Both the position numbers and the translations under genes were made by a program. Below, one piece after another: positions 56,535 through 64,000 of a stretch of DNA of 64,000 nucleotides. The stretch comes from Chelatococcus sambhunathii (GTDB lineage: Bacteria; Pseudomonadota; Alphaproteobacteria; Rhizobiales; Methylopilaceae), in the NCBI GenBank assembly GCA_031316315.1, contig JADBEO010000008.1, forward strand, positions 56,002-120,001, in the 5' to 3' direction. The stretch's first letter is position 1. Each line of letters starts with the position of its first letter. Below the pieces are notes generated by a model. The model had not been told where the DNA came from. It was given only the letters and a program-made list of their open reading frames with translations, and made no database searches.

Positions 56535-57743
56535 TCAGAACCCGCCGAAGTCGATCGCGTCGGCGATGCCCTCGCCGAAGGCGTTCGCCTCCGGCGTGAC
56601 CGACTGCGCCGCCATCAGCGCGCCGAGCCCGCGGATTTCGCAGCTCTCGAACGACTTCCGCCAGATCGGGCGCACGCCGAACACCTGCCAGAGCGCCGCG
56701 AAGACGAGGCCGACCAGGAAGTAGAACGCGCCAAAGGCGACGAAGAAGACCACCGGCGGCCGCGCCTGCGCCGCCATGCCTTCCAGCACGCCCCCGGAGT
56801 GAAGCGCGAAGCCGATGCCGAGGCCGATGGCGCCGACGACCAGGCCGAACAGCAGCGCGACGCCGAGATAGCCGAGATAGACCTTGAAGAAGGCGAAGTT
56901 CCCCAGGTCGCAGGCGGCCGCGGCGGGGCCGACGCTGCAGCCGTTCGCCCACCAGCGGAACTCGACGGCCCAATAGACCGGGACGAGGACGATGAAGCCG
57001 ATCACGCTGACGAGGATGAGCGCGTGTGCCGGCGAGGCCGCGCCGATGTTGCCGGTCGCCTCCATGCCGGCGACGAAGGCGATCGGGCCGCCGATCACCA
57101 CGAGGGCGGCGAGCCACACGAGCAGCGTGCGCCAGAACAGCTGGCCGCCGGTCGCCGAGAAGGCGCCCTGCTGGTCGCCGTACCAGGTGTTGGTCATCTT
57201 GTAGCGCTCGAGGCCTGCCCGCATCCACGGATAGGCGAGGCCGAGAGTCAGCACGGTCAGGATCAGCCACAGCAGCGAGCGCCAGGCGTAGCCCCAGCCC
57301 GAGCCCGACTGCTGGAATCGCACGCCGCGCCAGATGGTCCGCGTCAGCCGGTAGCGGCGGGCGCGATAGAGCGCGTATTGCGCCAGCAGCAGCAGCGCGA
57401 AGCCGTAGAGCCCCTGCGCGACCGCGGCGGCTTCCGCTCCCATGTAGAGCGGCGCCAGGAACAGCATGGCGTAGAACGGCACGAGGACGGCGACCGCGAT
57501 CAGGAAGCCGATGAAGAGTTCGACGCCGCGGCCGGTATATTCGAGGAAGTCGCCGTCGACCTCTGTGTTGTTCCAGAGGAACCGGCGCACGTTGGTCATG
57601 TACCAGAAACGGTAGATGCCAAGCGTGATGATTGTGAGGAACAGACCTTTCAGCACGACCGGGAACATCGCGCGAGCCGAGCCATGGAATTTCGGCCGGA
57701 CCGACTCGGTCCACGACGAGTCGCTGACTGCTGGAATGTCCAT
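56535..57743 (-). CDS. DUF898 (YjgN-like) multi-pass membrane protein
   Basis: This 402-residue protein opens with a short soluble segment ending KFHGSARAMFPVVLKGLFL, then repeated units TLGIYRFWYMTNVRRFLWNN and TLGLAYPWMRAGLERYKM, the duplicated DUF898 motif, within about eight hydrophobic helices. The function is unknown. It heads the operon with the M48 protease, an arrangement often seen for this family. Confidence 0.88.
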   Translation of the reverse strand: MDIPAVSDSSWTESVRPKFHGSARAMFPVVLKGLFLTIITLGIYRFWYMTNVRRFLWNNTEVDGDFLEYTGRGVELFIGFLIAVAVLVPFYAMLFLAPLYMGAEAAAVAQGLYGFALLLLAQYALYRARRYRLTRTIWRGVRFQQSGSGWGYAWRSLLWLILTVLTLGLAYPWMRAGLERYKMTNTWYGDQQGAFSATGGQLFWRTLLVWLAALVVIGGPIAFVAGMEATGNIGAASPAHALILVSVIGFIVLVPVYWAVEFRWWANGCSVGPAAAACDLGNFAFFKVYLGYLGVALLFGLVVGAIGLGIGFALHSGGVLEGMAAQARPPVVFFVAFGAFYFLVGLVFAALWQVFGVRPIWRKSFESCEIRGLGALMAAQSVTPEANAFGEGIADAIDFGGF

Positions 57744-57836
57744 ACCGCCCCCCTGGTATCGCCGCGCCGCTTAGATCACGAAATCTCCAGCGAGGCGAGA
57801 TCGGGGGTATGTCGTCCCGCGGGCCGATCCGGTTCA

Positions 57837-59228
57837 TCAGGCCGCGCGGATATTCTCCTTCACCGTCCAGTCCTGCGCCCTGTCCAGCGCCCGTCCGAGC
57901 CGCTCGAACAGTTCGTCGATCTCGCTCTCGGAGATGACGAGCGGCGGGCAGATCGCGACCGCGTCGCCGATCGCGCGCACGATCAGCCCTTCCTCCTGAG
58001 CGAAGGCGACGGCCTTGGCGGCGACCGCCTTCCTGGGGTCGAAGGCGCGCTTCGACGCCTTGTCGGCGACGACCTCCACCGCCCCGACGAGACCGAGCCC
58101 GCGGGCTTCGCCGACGAGCGGATGGTCGGCGAAGGCCGAGATCCGCTTCTGGAAATGCGGCGTGATCGCCTGCACTTGGGCAAGAATGTTCTCGCGCTCC
58201 ATGATCTCGAGCGTCTTGAGGCCGACGGCGGCGGCGACGGGATGGCCCGAATAGGTGAAGCCGTGCCCGAACACGCCGATCTTGGCGCTCTGCGCGGTCA
58301 GCGCCTCGTCGATCCAGTCCGGGATGATGACGGCGCCGAGCGGCACGTAGGCCGAGGTGAGGGCCTTGGCGACCGAGACGGTGTCGGGCTTCATGCCGAG
58401 AACCGTCGAGCCGAACCATTCGCCGAGCCGGCCGAAGCCGCAGATCACCTCGTCGGCGATCAGCATCACGTCGTGCTTTTCGAGCACCGGTTGGATGGCG
58501 GCGAAGTAGCCTTCCGGCGGCACGATCACGCCGCCCGCGCCCATCACCGGCTCGGCGATGAAGGCCGCGACCGTCTCCGGCCCCTCCGCCTCGATCTGCG
58601 CGTCGAGCTCGGCCGCGAGGCGCTTCGAGAAGTCCTGCTCGCTCTCTCCGTCATGCGCGAACCCCCAGTGATGGGGGCAGGCGGCGTGGCGCACGCTTGA
58701 TAATGGAAGGTCGAAGTCGAGGTGGTTGTTCGGAAGTCCCGTCAGGCTGGCGCTCGCGATCGTGACGCCGTGATAGGCCTTGATGCGGCTGATGATCTTC
58801 TTCTTCTGCGGCCGCCCGAGCGCGTTGTTCACGTACCAGACGAGCTTCATCTGGGTGTCGTTCGCCTCCGAGCCGGAGGAGCAGAAGAACACCTTCGCGG
58901 CGTTCATCGGCGAGATCTCCTTGAGCTTTTCCGCGAGCGCGATCGCGGGGTCATGGCTCTTGCCGGTGAAGAGATGCGCGAAGGGAAGCTTTCGCATCTG
59001 CTCCGCCGCCGCCTCGACGAGCTCTTCCCGGCCGTGCCCGAGCGCGTTGCACCAGAGCCCCGCCATGCCTTCGATGTAGGACTTGCCGTCGACGTCATAG
59101 ACCATGACGCCGTCGCCGCGCTCGAGGATGAGCGAACCGGTCTGCGGCAGCGTCGCGAGGTTGGAATAGGGGTGCAGGACGGTCGCGACGTCGCGCGCCT
59201 GCAGGTTGGTCAGGGGAGTGGTCACCAT
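57837..59228 (-). CDS. Class-III (omega) aminotransferase
   Basis: This 463-residue PLP enzyme has the cofactor-phosphate region SSGSEANDTQMKL at 117-129, YHGVT near 152, the aspartate in IADEVICGFGR at 257-267 and the Schiff-base lysine K288 in SVAKALTSAYVPLGA. The N-terminal HPYSNLATLPQTG and AGLWCNALGHGR blocks are typical of omega-amino acid/pyruvate transaminases that use amines, beta-alanine, GABA or taurine. No transporter or dehydrogenase is adjacent to narrow the substrate. Confidence 0.92.
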   Translation of the reverse strand: MVTTPLTNLQARDVATVLHPYSNLATLPQTGSLILERGDGVMVYDVDGKSYIEGMAGLWCNALGHGREELVEAAAEQMRKLPFAHLFTGKSHDPAIALAEKLKEISPMNAAKVFFCSSGSEANDTQMKLVWYVNNALGRPQKKKIISRIKAYHGVTIASASLTGLPNNHLDFDLPLSSVRHAACPHHWGFAHDGESEQDFSKRLAAELDAQIEAEGPETVAAFIAEPVMGAGGVIVPPEGYFAAIQPVLEKHDVMLIADEVICGFGRLGEWFGSTVLGMKPDTVSVAKALTSAYVPLGAVIIPDWIDEALTAQSAKIGVFGHGFTYSGHPVAAAVGLKTLEIMERENILAQVQAITPHFQKRISAFADHPLVGEARGLGLVGAVEVVADKASKRAFDPRKAVAAKAVAFAQEEGLIVRAIGDAVAICPPLVISESEIDELFERLGRALDRAQDWTVKENIRAA

Positions 59229-59444
59229 GTCATCCTGATCTTCTGACCACCCGGATCGGATGGGCTTGGGCCAAGAGCGAGAGGCGACGGAAGCCCGAAG
59301 GGACGGTTCGCGGCCTGGCCACGCTCCTGTCCACTCGTGACCATCCCGCTCAGGCGCCGCGCCCGCTCTCGCGCCGCATTGATAGACCGGCCGAGCCGGG
59401 CCGCATAGGCGATCGGCGCGCGAGAGGGATGCGCGCGGCGCGCC
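59229..59444. other. Intergenic stretch with no supported gene
   Basis: This 216-base region lies between the transaminase start and the end of a small membrane protein gene. It should contain the transaminase promoter, but no clear promoter boxes, repeats or RNA structures stand out. Confidence 0.4.
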
Positions 59445-59669
59445 TCAACGTGAGGCGAACGACCCGAAACAAATCTCGTCCGGCGATGGAGCCTTCCCCG
59501 ATCGAGCGGTTCCGCCGTTCGCCAGAGCCGCCGCCGCGCCGAGGGGCGCGAGGCAGAGCAGCGCGACCAGTGCGGCCCGCCGCGCGGACGGCGTCGCGCG
59601 GGCGGCGACGAGCCGCCATGCGGCGAGAAGATTTCCGGCGAGCAGGGCTCCGACGAGGCAGCACAGCAT
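59445..59669 (-). CDS. Small two-helix membrane protein, 74 residues
   Basis: ATG 59669 is preceded by GGGGGGAG at good spacing, which decides against longer starts. The protein has two hydrophobic segments (CLVGALLAGNLLAAW and AALVALLCLAPLGAAAALA) separated by a basic loop, and a polar tail PDEICFGSFASR. I do not recognise a family. It is divergent from a DUF899 gene across an AT-rich operator-like region. Confidence 0.6.
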   Translation of the reverse strand: MLCCLVGALLAGNLLAAWRLVAARATPSARRAALVALLCLAPLGAAAALANGGTARSGKAPSPDEICFGSFASR

Positions 59670-59695
59670 GACGTCTCCCCCCATCAAACAACGCA

Positions 59696-59728
59696 TCAAT
59701 TGACTATCAATTGAATGAGTGATAATCA
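59696..59728. promoter_or_regulatory. AT-rich cluster of three dyads, candidate operator
   Basis: The palindrome TCAATTGA occurs at 59696 and again at 59707, exactly 11 bases apart (one helical turn), followed by TGATAATCA at 59720-59728. This AT-rich patch stands out in GC-rich DNA and lies between divergent genes for a small membrane protein and a DUF899 protein. It fits a dimeric repressor site. The nearby ArsR-type regulator is one candidate. Confidence 0.5.
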
Positions 59729-59785
59729 ATGGATATGTTGGTTAATCGCGGTGGCGCTTAGCCGCCGCAGAATGGGAGGCGCGTC

Positions 59786-60520
59786 ATGACCGAACAGGCG
59801 TTCAACCGGCCGGGTCCCGCCGTCGTCGGGCGACAGGAGTGGCTGAAAGCCCGCCGCGACCTGCTCGCGGAAGAGAAGAAGCTGACCGAGCAGCGGGACG
59901 AGCTCAGCCGGCGCCGACGAGGGATGCCCTGGGTGCGGATCGACAAGCCGTACCGGTTCGAGGGGCCGGACGGGGAGCTCTCGCTCGGTGACCTGTTCGC
60001 CGGCCGCAGCCAGCTCATCGTCTATCACCTGATGTTCCACCCGGACTGGGAGTGGGCCTGCAAGAGCTGCTCGTTCTGGGCGGACCATTTCGACGGGATG
60101 GTCCCCCATCTCGCCGCGCGCGACACCGCCTTCGCCGCCATCTCCCGCGCGCCCCTCGCCAAGCTCAAGCGGCAGGCGGAGCGCCTCGGCTGGCGTTTTC
60201 CGTGGGTCTCCGCGCGGGGCGAGGACTTCAACGCCGATTTCGGCGTCTCCTTCCCACCGGACGACGACGGCGGCGCCTACAACTACGCCCCGCGCGAGGG
60301 CACGGACTACGCGGGCGCCGTTGAGCTTCCCGGATTCAGCGTGTTCGTGCGGGACCCAAAGAGCGGCGCCGTGTTCCACAGCTACTCGACCTATGGCCGG
60401 GGCATCGAGCTGATGAACAGCGCCTACAGCGCGCTCGACCTCACCCCGGCCGGCCGCAACGAGGAGGGTCTGGCCCACACCATGTCCTGGGTCCGCCTCC
60501 ACGACGACTACGCCGCGTGA
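59786..60520 (+). CDS. DUF899 thioredoxin-like protein (long form)
   Basis: This 244-residue protein has an N-terminal coiled region (WLKARRDLLAEEKKLTEQRD) followed by PWVRIDKPYRFEG and the DUF899 core with ACKSCSFWADHFDG (C92, C95) in the position of a thioredoxin CxxC. The family is annotated as thioredoxin/peroxiredoxin-like but has no proven reaction. It is divergent from a small membrane protein, with operator-like dyads between. A shorter paralogue lies at 61303. Confidence 0.87.
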   Translation: MTEQAFNRPGPAVVGRQEWLKARRDLLAEEKKLTEQRDELSRRRRGMPWVRIDKPYRFEGPDGELSLGDLFAGRSQLIVYHLMFHPDWEWACKSCSFWADHFDGMVPHLAARDTAFAAISRAPLAKLKRQAERLGWRFPWVSARGEDFNADFGVSFPPDDDGGAYNYAPREGTDYAGAVELPGFSVFVRDPKSGAVFHSYSTYGRGIELMNSAYSALDLTPAGRNEEGLAHTMSWVRLHDDYAA

Positions 60521-60528
60521 GGTTGGCG

Positions 60529-60828
60529 CCATCCCTCCCCTTGCAGGGGGAGGGCAAAGTGGGGATCGTTCAGGATCAAGCGCGTCGCCGGGCGCGGAGC
60601 TTCATCCTGAGGCCCACCCCACCCTTACCCTCCCCTCGGGAGAGGGGAGGGAGACGGAAAGGGCGGCGGCTCGCTCGCCGAACGGAGCGCCATCCCTCCC
60701 CTTGCAAGGGGAGGGCAGAGCGGGGATCGCTCAGGATCGAGCGCTGCGCCGGGCGTGGAGCTTTATCCTGAGGCCGACCCCACCCTTACCCTCCCCTCGA
60801 GAGAGGGGAGAGAGGCGGAGACCGCGGC
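60529..60828. repeat. Two tandem copies of a 161-base-period intergenic repeat
   Basis: Copy 1 starts at 60529 and copy 2 at 60690 with CCATCCCTCCCCTTGC. Both contain an AGGATC, then GGAGCTT-ATCCTGAGG, ending in CCCACCCTTACCCTCCCCTC and a GAGAGGGGAG complement. Each copy has its own hairpin. They fill the 390-base gap between the DUF899 gene and the ArsR gene, with no coding sequence. Confidence 0.8.
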
Positions 60829-60913
60829 GCGAGCCCGGATCGATCAATCCGCCGGTTGAGAATCGCCCGCCGGTTTGATCAGTCTGGGCGGTTCCGTTGC
60901 GGAGGCGAGGCGC

Positions 60914-61306
60914 ATGGCGCAGAGCGAAAAGGTCGTCCCGCTGCCGGGCGCGGGAGATGATCGCGAGGAGGCGCTGGACCGCGCGTTTTTCGCACTGTCC
61001 GATCCGATCCGGCGGGCGATCCTCGACGAGCTCGACAAGGGGCCGAGGCTGGTCTCGGAGCTGGCGGAGCCCTTCGAAGTCTCGCTGCAGGCGGTCTCTC
61101 GCCACATCCAGGTGCTGGTGCGGGCGGGGCTCGTCCGGCAGGAGCGCACGGGGCGGATCTCGCGCTGCAGCCTCGACGTCGGGCCGATGCTTTCCGCCGC
61201 CGTCTGGATCAATCGGTACACCAAATACTGGGAAGCCCAGTTCGAGACGCTCGCGGCCCTGCTGCAGGAGAACGACGAGCCGGACGACAAGGACGCGGAA
61301 CGATGA
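60914..61306 (+). CDS. ArsR-family transcriptional regulator
   Basis: This 130-residue winged-helix repressor starts at ATG 60914 (CGGAGGCG ahead). The helix-turn-helix RAFFALSDPIRRAILDELDK to VSLQAVSRHIQVLVRAGLV is the ArsR/SmtB pattern. There are no metal-binding cysteines in the usual ELCVCDL position, so it belongs to the non-metal subgroup found with SRPBCC or DUF899 genes. It overlaps the next gene by 4 bases and probably controls it. Confidence 0.9.
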   Translation: MAQSEKVVPLPGAGDDREEALDRAFFALSDPIRRAILDELDKGPRLVSELAEPFEVSLQAVSRHIQVLVRAGLVRQERTGRISRCSLDVGPMLSAAVWINRYTKYWEAQFETLAALLQENDEPDDKDAER

Positions 61307-61914
61307 GCGACGGGATCAGCTACGCCGCCGGCAAGGATCGACTCGCGGCCCTCAGGTCGCGGATCTCGGACCTGCGGCGGGAAATCCGGGAAGTTCAGGG
61401 CGCGATCGAGCCCGAGCAGGTCGCGGATCACGAATTCATCGGCGCCGACGGTCCCGTGCGGCTCTCAAACCTGTTCGCCGGCAGGCGGGATCTGTTCGTC
61501 GTCCACAACATGGGGGCGTCCTGCCCGAACTGCACGCTCTGGGCGGACGGCTACAACGGCGTCTATCGGCATCTGGCGAGCCGGGCGTCCTTCGTCGTCG
61601 CGAGCCCCGACCCGACGGACATCCAGCGCCGCCTCGCCGAGGCGCGCGGCTGGCGCTTCCCGATGGTGAGCGACCCCGGCTCCGCCTTCGCCGCGGCCAT
61701 GGGCTACGTCGACGCGGCGGGCCGGCCGCGACCGGGCGTCTCGGCCTTCCAGCTGCGCGACGGCGCCATCTTCCGCGTCGCGGACGTCGGCTCCGAGCCG
61801 CTCGACGACTTCTGCATCGTCTGGCACCTGTTCGAGATGCTGCCCGGCGGCGCCGACGGCTGGCGCGCTGAGCCGAGCGAGGAGGCGCAGGCCTCGCGCG
61901 CAGCGCGGGGGTAG
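61303..61914 (+). CDS. DUF899 thioredoxin-like protein (short form)
   Basis: This 203-residue protein is translationally coupled to the ArsR regulator. It has an N-terminal coiled region (LAALRSRISDLRREIREVQG) followed by a thioredoxin-like core with GASCPNCTLWADGYNG (C74, C77). It aligns in layout with the longer DUF899 protein at 59786 but lacks about 40 residues of the end. A redox role is inferred from the CxxC. Confidence 0.87.
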   Translation: MSDGISYAAGKDRLAALRSRISDLRREIREVQGAIEPEQVADHEFIGADGPVRLSNLFAGRRDLFVVHNMGASCPNCTLWADGYNGVYRHLASRASFVVASPDPTDIQRRLAEARGWRFPMVSDPGSAFAAAMGYVDAAGRPRPGVSAFQLRDGAIFRVADVGSEPLDDFCIVWHLFEMLPGGADGWRAEPSEEAQASRAARG

Positions 61915-62012
61915 GGCGGCATCCGTTCCGCAGCATCGGCGCTCGGGTCAAGGCTTAAGGCTGTCCGGTCGAGCTCGATCGGGCGTCAGCGCCTGAGTTT
62001 CCGGGCCGTCCG

Positions 62013-62133
62013 CCCCCCTCACCCGGCCCTTCGGGCCGACCTCTCCCCGCGGGGGAGAGGTAAAGAAGCGGCGCCGACTCTTCACCTCTCCCCGGCGGGG
62101 AGAGGTCGCGAACGAAGTGAGCGGGTGAGGGGG
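62013..62133. repeat. Intergenic palindromic repeat, CCTCTCCCC type
   Basis: The stretch starts CCCCCTCACCCGGCCC, contains ACCTCTCCCCGCGGGGGAGAG, then TTCACCTCTCCCCGGCGGGG, and ends GAGCGGGTGAGGGGG, so both ends and both inner units pair. It resembles the shorter hairpin at 24023-24072. It separates convergent DUF899 and extensin-like genes and may terminate both. Confidence 0.75.
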
Positions 62134-62183
62134 TTGCCGGCCGTTGGTTCGGGCGGATCGATCCGCAGGCGGCTCCAACTCCG

Positions 62184-63692
62184 TCACGGCGCCTGCGGCT
62201 TTTTCTGAGCCTCGCCCGGCTCCGGATTGCGGCCGGCGGCCTTCGGCTCCGTCTCGCCCTCGGCGCTTGGCTTCGAGGTCTTCGCCTCGTCGCCGTCATG
62301 GTCGCCGTCCTCATCCTCCTTCGCCCTGGCGACCTCCGGCTCGTCCCACTGGCAGAGCTTCGACTTCGAGCGGCGCGGCTGCAGGTCGAGATGGAGGTGG
62401 GTCTCGTGATGGCCGTCCGAGCCGGGGCCGAGCACGGTCGAGAACCGTCCGCAGGCGCTCGCCTTGAGCCTGTCCGTCATCGGCTTCGGCAACTCGGGCG
62501 CGAAGACGCCGAGCGACTTGCCGTCGGCGAAGGCGAAGCCCGAGACGTCGACGGCGTTGGCGCGGCCATGCTCGCTCATCTTGCCGCCGGCCGCGCCGTT
62601 GCGCCCGCGGCACTGGAAGGAGCCGGCGATGTCGACCTGCTTCAGCTGGAGCTCCGACGCCTGCGCGGCGCCGGCGACGTCATCCCGTACGAAGGCGGCG
62701 AGTTCGCGCGCCATCGCGCAGCGCAGCGTCGCCGCCGGATGGATGCGGATCTCGCCGCCGTCAGGGCGTTTGACGCTCTTCAGCAGAACGAGCGGACCGC
62801 CGCCGCACACGCCCGGCCCGTCGATGGGCGGGATGCGGTCGGCGTCGGCGACGCCTTCGTCGGCGAGAGCGCGGCAGTCCGCGTCCTCTTCGTGGGGCAC
62901 GTTCGGCAGGGCGATGTCCGGCGCGGTCGGGCCGGGCGGCGGCTGCGGCGCCTCCGGCTCCAGCGCGGCCAGATCTCCGGCGGAGGCGTCGCCGGGACGT
63001 CGCGGCGGAAGCGGCACGCCCTCCGGCGCGAGCGCCTGTCCCTCGGGCGTCAGGTTATTGCCTTCGGGGGCGAGGCCCTCGCCCTCGGGCGCGAGGCCTT
63101 CGACCCTCGGCGCCTCGTCTTGCGCGGGTGGGCGCATGGGCGGCAGGGGAATGTGGCGGTCGGGCGTTTCGACCTCCGGCTCGACGGCGGCCGAGCGGAC
63201 CGCCGCGGTGGTCTGGTCGCCGACGCGCATACGGGCGAGCAGCGCGAGCACGTAAGCTGGGGCCGACGCCGGCCCGTCCTCGGAGAGGCGCGGCGGGTCG
63301 GCGGGCGCGGGCGCCTGACCGGCGACGAGCGCCCAGCCGTCCGCCTCGCGCCTTGTGGCGCCGCGCGGCGGGGCGACGTCGAGCGGGCCGGTCGCCGGTG
63401 GCAGCGCCGCGTCGAGCGGATCGGCGGCGGCCGGCGCCGGCGCGGCCGGCCGCGCCTTGTCGCGCTTCGCCGCGGCGGGCTTTCGCGTGCGGGGGCGCTG
63501 GCTTTTCGTCGCTCGGCGGCCGCGCGACTTCGCCTTCGGCCTCTGCTCCCATGGAAAGCGGAACTGCGCCGGCTCGGCCGCGGGCGATATGAGCGCGGCG
63601 AGCGGCTGCGGCCGCGGCGCCGAGGCCGACGGCCCGGCGGACAGCAGCCCGGCGGCGCAAAGGGCGGTCGCCACAGCCAGAAATCGCATCAT
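62184..63692 (-). CDS. Extensin-like C-terminal domain protein, secreted
   Basis: This 502-residue protein has a signal peptide (MRFLAVATALCAAGLLSAG) and a long basic, proline- and alanine-rich middle with a tandem run of LAPEG/LTPEG units at 198-226. The extensin-like domain is at about 271-448, with ATLRCAMARELAAFV, SEHGRANAVDVSGF and SDGHHETHLHLDL. The histidines and aspartates resemble a D-Ala-D-Ala carboxypeptidase zinc site, so it may cut peptidoglycan. The final 50 residues are charged and probably disordered. Confidence 0.87.
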   Translation of the reverse strand: MMRFLAVATALCAAGLLSAGPSASAPRPQPLAALISPAAEPAQFRFPWEQRPKAKSRGRRATKSQRPRTRKPAAAKRDKARPAAPAPAAADPLDAALPPATGPLDVAPPRGATRREADGWALVAGQAPAPADPPRLSEDGPASAPAYVLALLARMRVGDQTTAAVRSAAVEPEVETPDRHIPLPPMRPPAQDEAPRVEGLAPEGEGLAPEGNNLTPEGQALAPEGVPLPPRRPGDASAGDLAALEPEAPQPPPGPTAPDIALPNVPHEEDADCRALADEGVADADRIPPIDGPGVCGGGPLVLLKSVKRPDGGEIRIHPAATLRCAMARELAAFVRDDVAGAAQASELQLKQVDIAGSFQCRGRNGAAGGKMSEHGRANAVDVSGFAFADGKSLGVFAPELPKPMTDRLKASACGRFSTVLGPGSDGHHETHLHLDLQPRRSKSKLCQWDEPEVARAKEDEDGDHDGDEAKTSKPSAEGETEPKAAGRNPEPGEAQKKPQAP

Positions 63693-63848
63693 ATGGGCAA
63701 TAGATTACCGCGCGAACGCCTGCGGCAAGGCGGCCTACGACGATCGGAGGCTTGCGCCGCACGCGACGTCCGGCCTGTTTGCGCGGGGTGCGCGGCGCGT
63801 GTAACGCTCGGCCGTCGACATCCAGCGTGATCGTAAAGCCAACCTCCC

Positions 63849-64000
63849 GTGTCCCTGCCGGCCAACGTCTCAGTGCTCGACCGCGTTTCGTCTCCTTTGG
63901 ACCTTGAGGGTCTTTCGGACGATGAGCTGGGGCGTCTTGCGGAGGAGCTTCGGCGGGAGACGATCTCGGCGGTCTCGGTGACGGGCGGCCATCTCGGGGC
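63849..64000 (+). CDS. dxs: 1-Deoxy-D-xylulose-5-phosphate synthase, N-terminal part (runs off the window)
   Basis: This is the first 50 codons from GTG 63849. [18 protein letters not shown] followed by [20 protein letters not shown] matches the start of Dxs, whose TGGHLG histidine binds thiamine diphosphate. The enzyme joins pyruvate and glyceraldehyde-3-phosphate in the MEP isoprenoid pathway. There is no good ribosome site, so the exact start is less sure than the identity. The upstream 156 bases (63693-63848) show nothing else. Confidence 0.9.
   Translation, partial: MSLPANVSVLDRVSSPLDLEGLSDDELGRLAEELRRETISAVSVTGGHLG

Noticed and set aside
1..64000. CRISPR arrays, insertion sequences, prophage or integrase genes, and riboswitches
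   Set aside because: None was recognised. The repeats present are extragenic palindromes without spacers or transposase genes, and no purine, TPP or other riboswitch core was seen upstream of the relevant genes.

Overview
The window is a high-GC chromosomal segment (tRNA, housekeeping genes such as dxs and rppH, few mobile signs) whose gene content and protein style point to an alphaproteobacterium of the order Hyphomicrobiales (Rhizobiales). The genus cannot be fixed from the sequence alone. Nearly all genes are tightly packed, many with ATGA-type start/stop overlaps.

Layout. (1) 1-9625 is a purine catabolism and uptake locus: xanthine dehydrogenase subunits, OHCU decarboxylase, hydroxyisourate hydrolase, a complete nucleoside/purine ABC importer (ATPase, two permeases, BMP-type binding protein), guanine deaminase and a membrane urate hydroxylase with a cytochrome c tail. 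(2) 9681-15362 holds a DeoR-type regulator, a small-molecule kinase overlapping a class-III aminotransferase or phospho-lyase, an SDR dehydrogenase and an APC permease with a sigma-54 promoter. (3) 15393-21372 is a cyanate module: a PAS/AAA+ sigma-54 activator is divergent from a CynA/NrtA-like binding protein, permease, ATPase and cyanase. Two tandem dyads and a -24/-12 promoter lie between them. (4) 21408-26130 has RppH, another DeoR regulator, an EamA transporter, an SDR with a consensus alphaproteobacterial EcfG promoter, and small proteins. (5) 26279-30273 is a kaiB-kaiC-histidine kinase operon divergent from a Crp/Fnr regulator. (6) 30314-44262 is a two-armed glycoconjugate locus. Leftward are inositol-1-phosphate synthase, a methyltransferase, a glycoside hydrolase whose motifs appear circularly permuted, a Nudix hydrolase and a histidine phosphatase. 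Rightward are two NAD-dependent epimerases, three glycosyltransferases, a glycosyltransferase/UDP-xylose synthase fusion, an MDR dehydrogenase and a Gfo/Idh/MocA oxidoreductase. (7) 44453-46441 is a hybrid histidine kinase. (8) 46436-52164 is a CsoR-controlled periplasmic copper operon ending in a frameshifted glutaredoxin gene. A rhodanese, a chrA relic and tRNA-Gln lie next to it. (9) 53526-64000 carries an MBL hydrolase, a DUF898/M48/DUF1499 membrane operon, an omega-transaminase, two DUF899 thioredoxin-like proteins with an ArsR regulator, an extensin-like protein and the start of dxs.

How it fits together. The first 21 kb is mostly about getting nitrogen from purines, amines and cyanate, and the two sigma-54 promoters fit nitrogen limitation. 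The Kai/EcfG section looks like stress or rhythm control. The glycoconjugate locus is the best candidate for an undescribed system: it has an inositol-phosphate branch, a UDP-xylose branch and dedicated glycosyltransferases, but no polymerase, flippase or export genes inside the window. Several families of palindromic intergenic repeats are scattered between operons.
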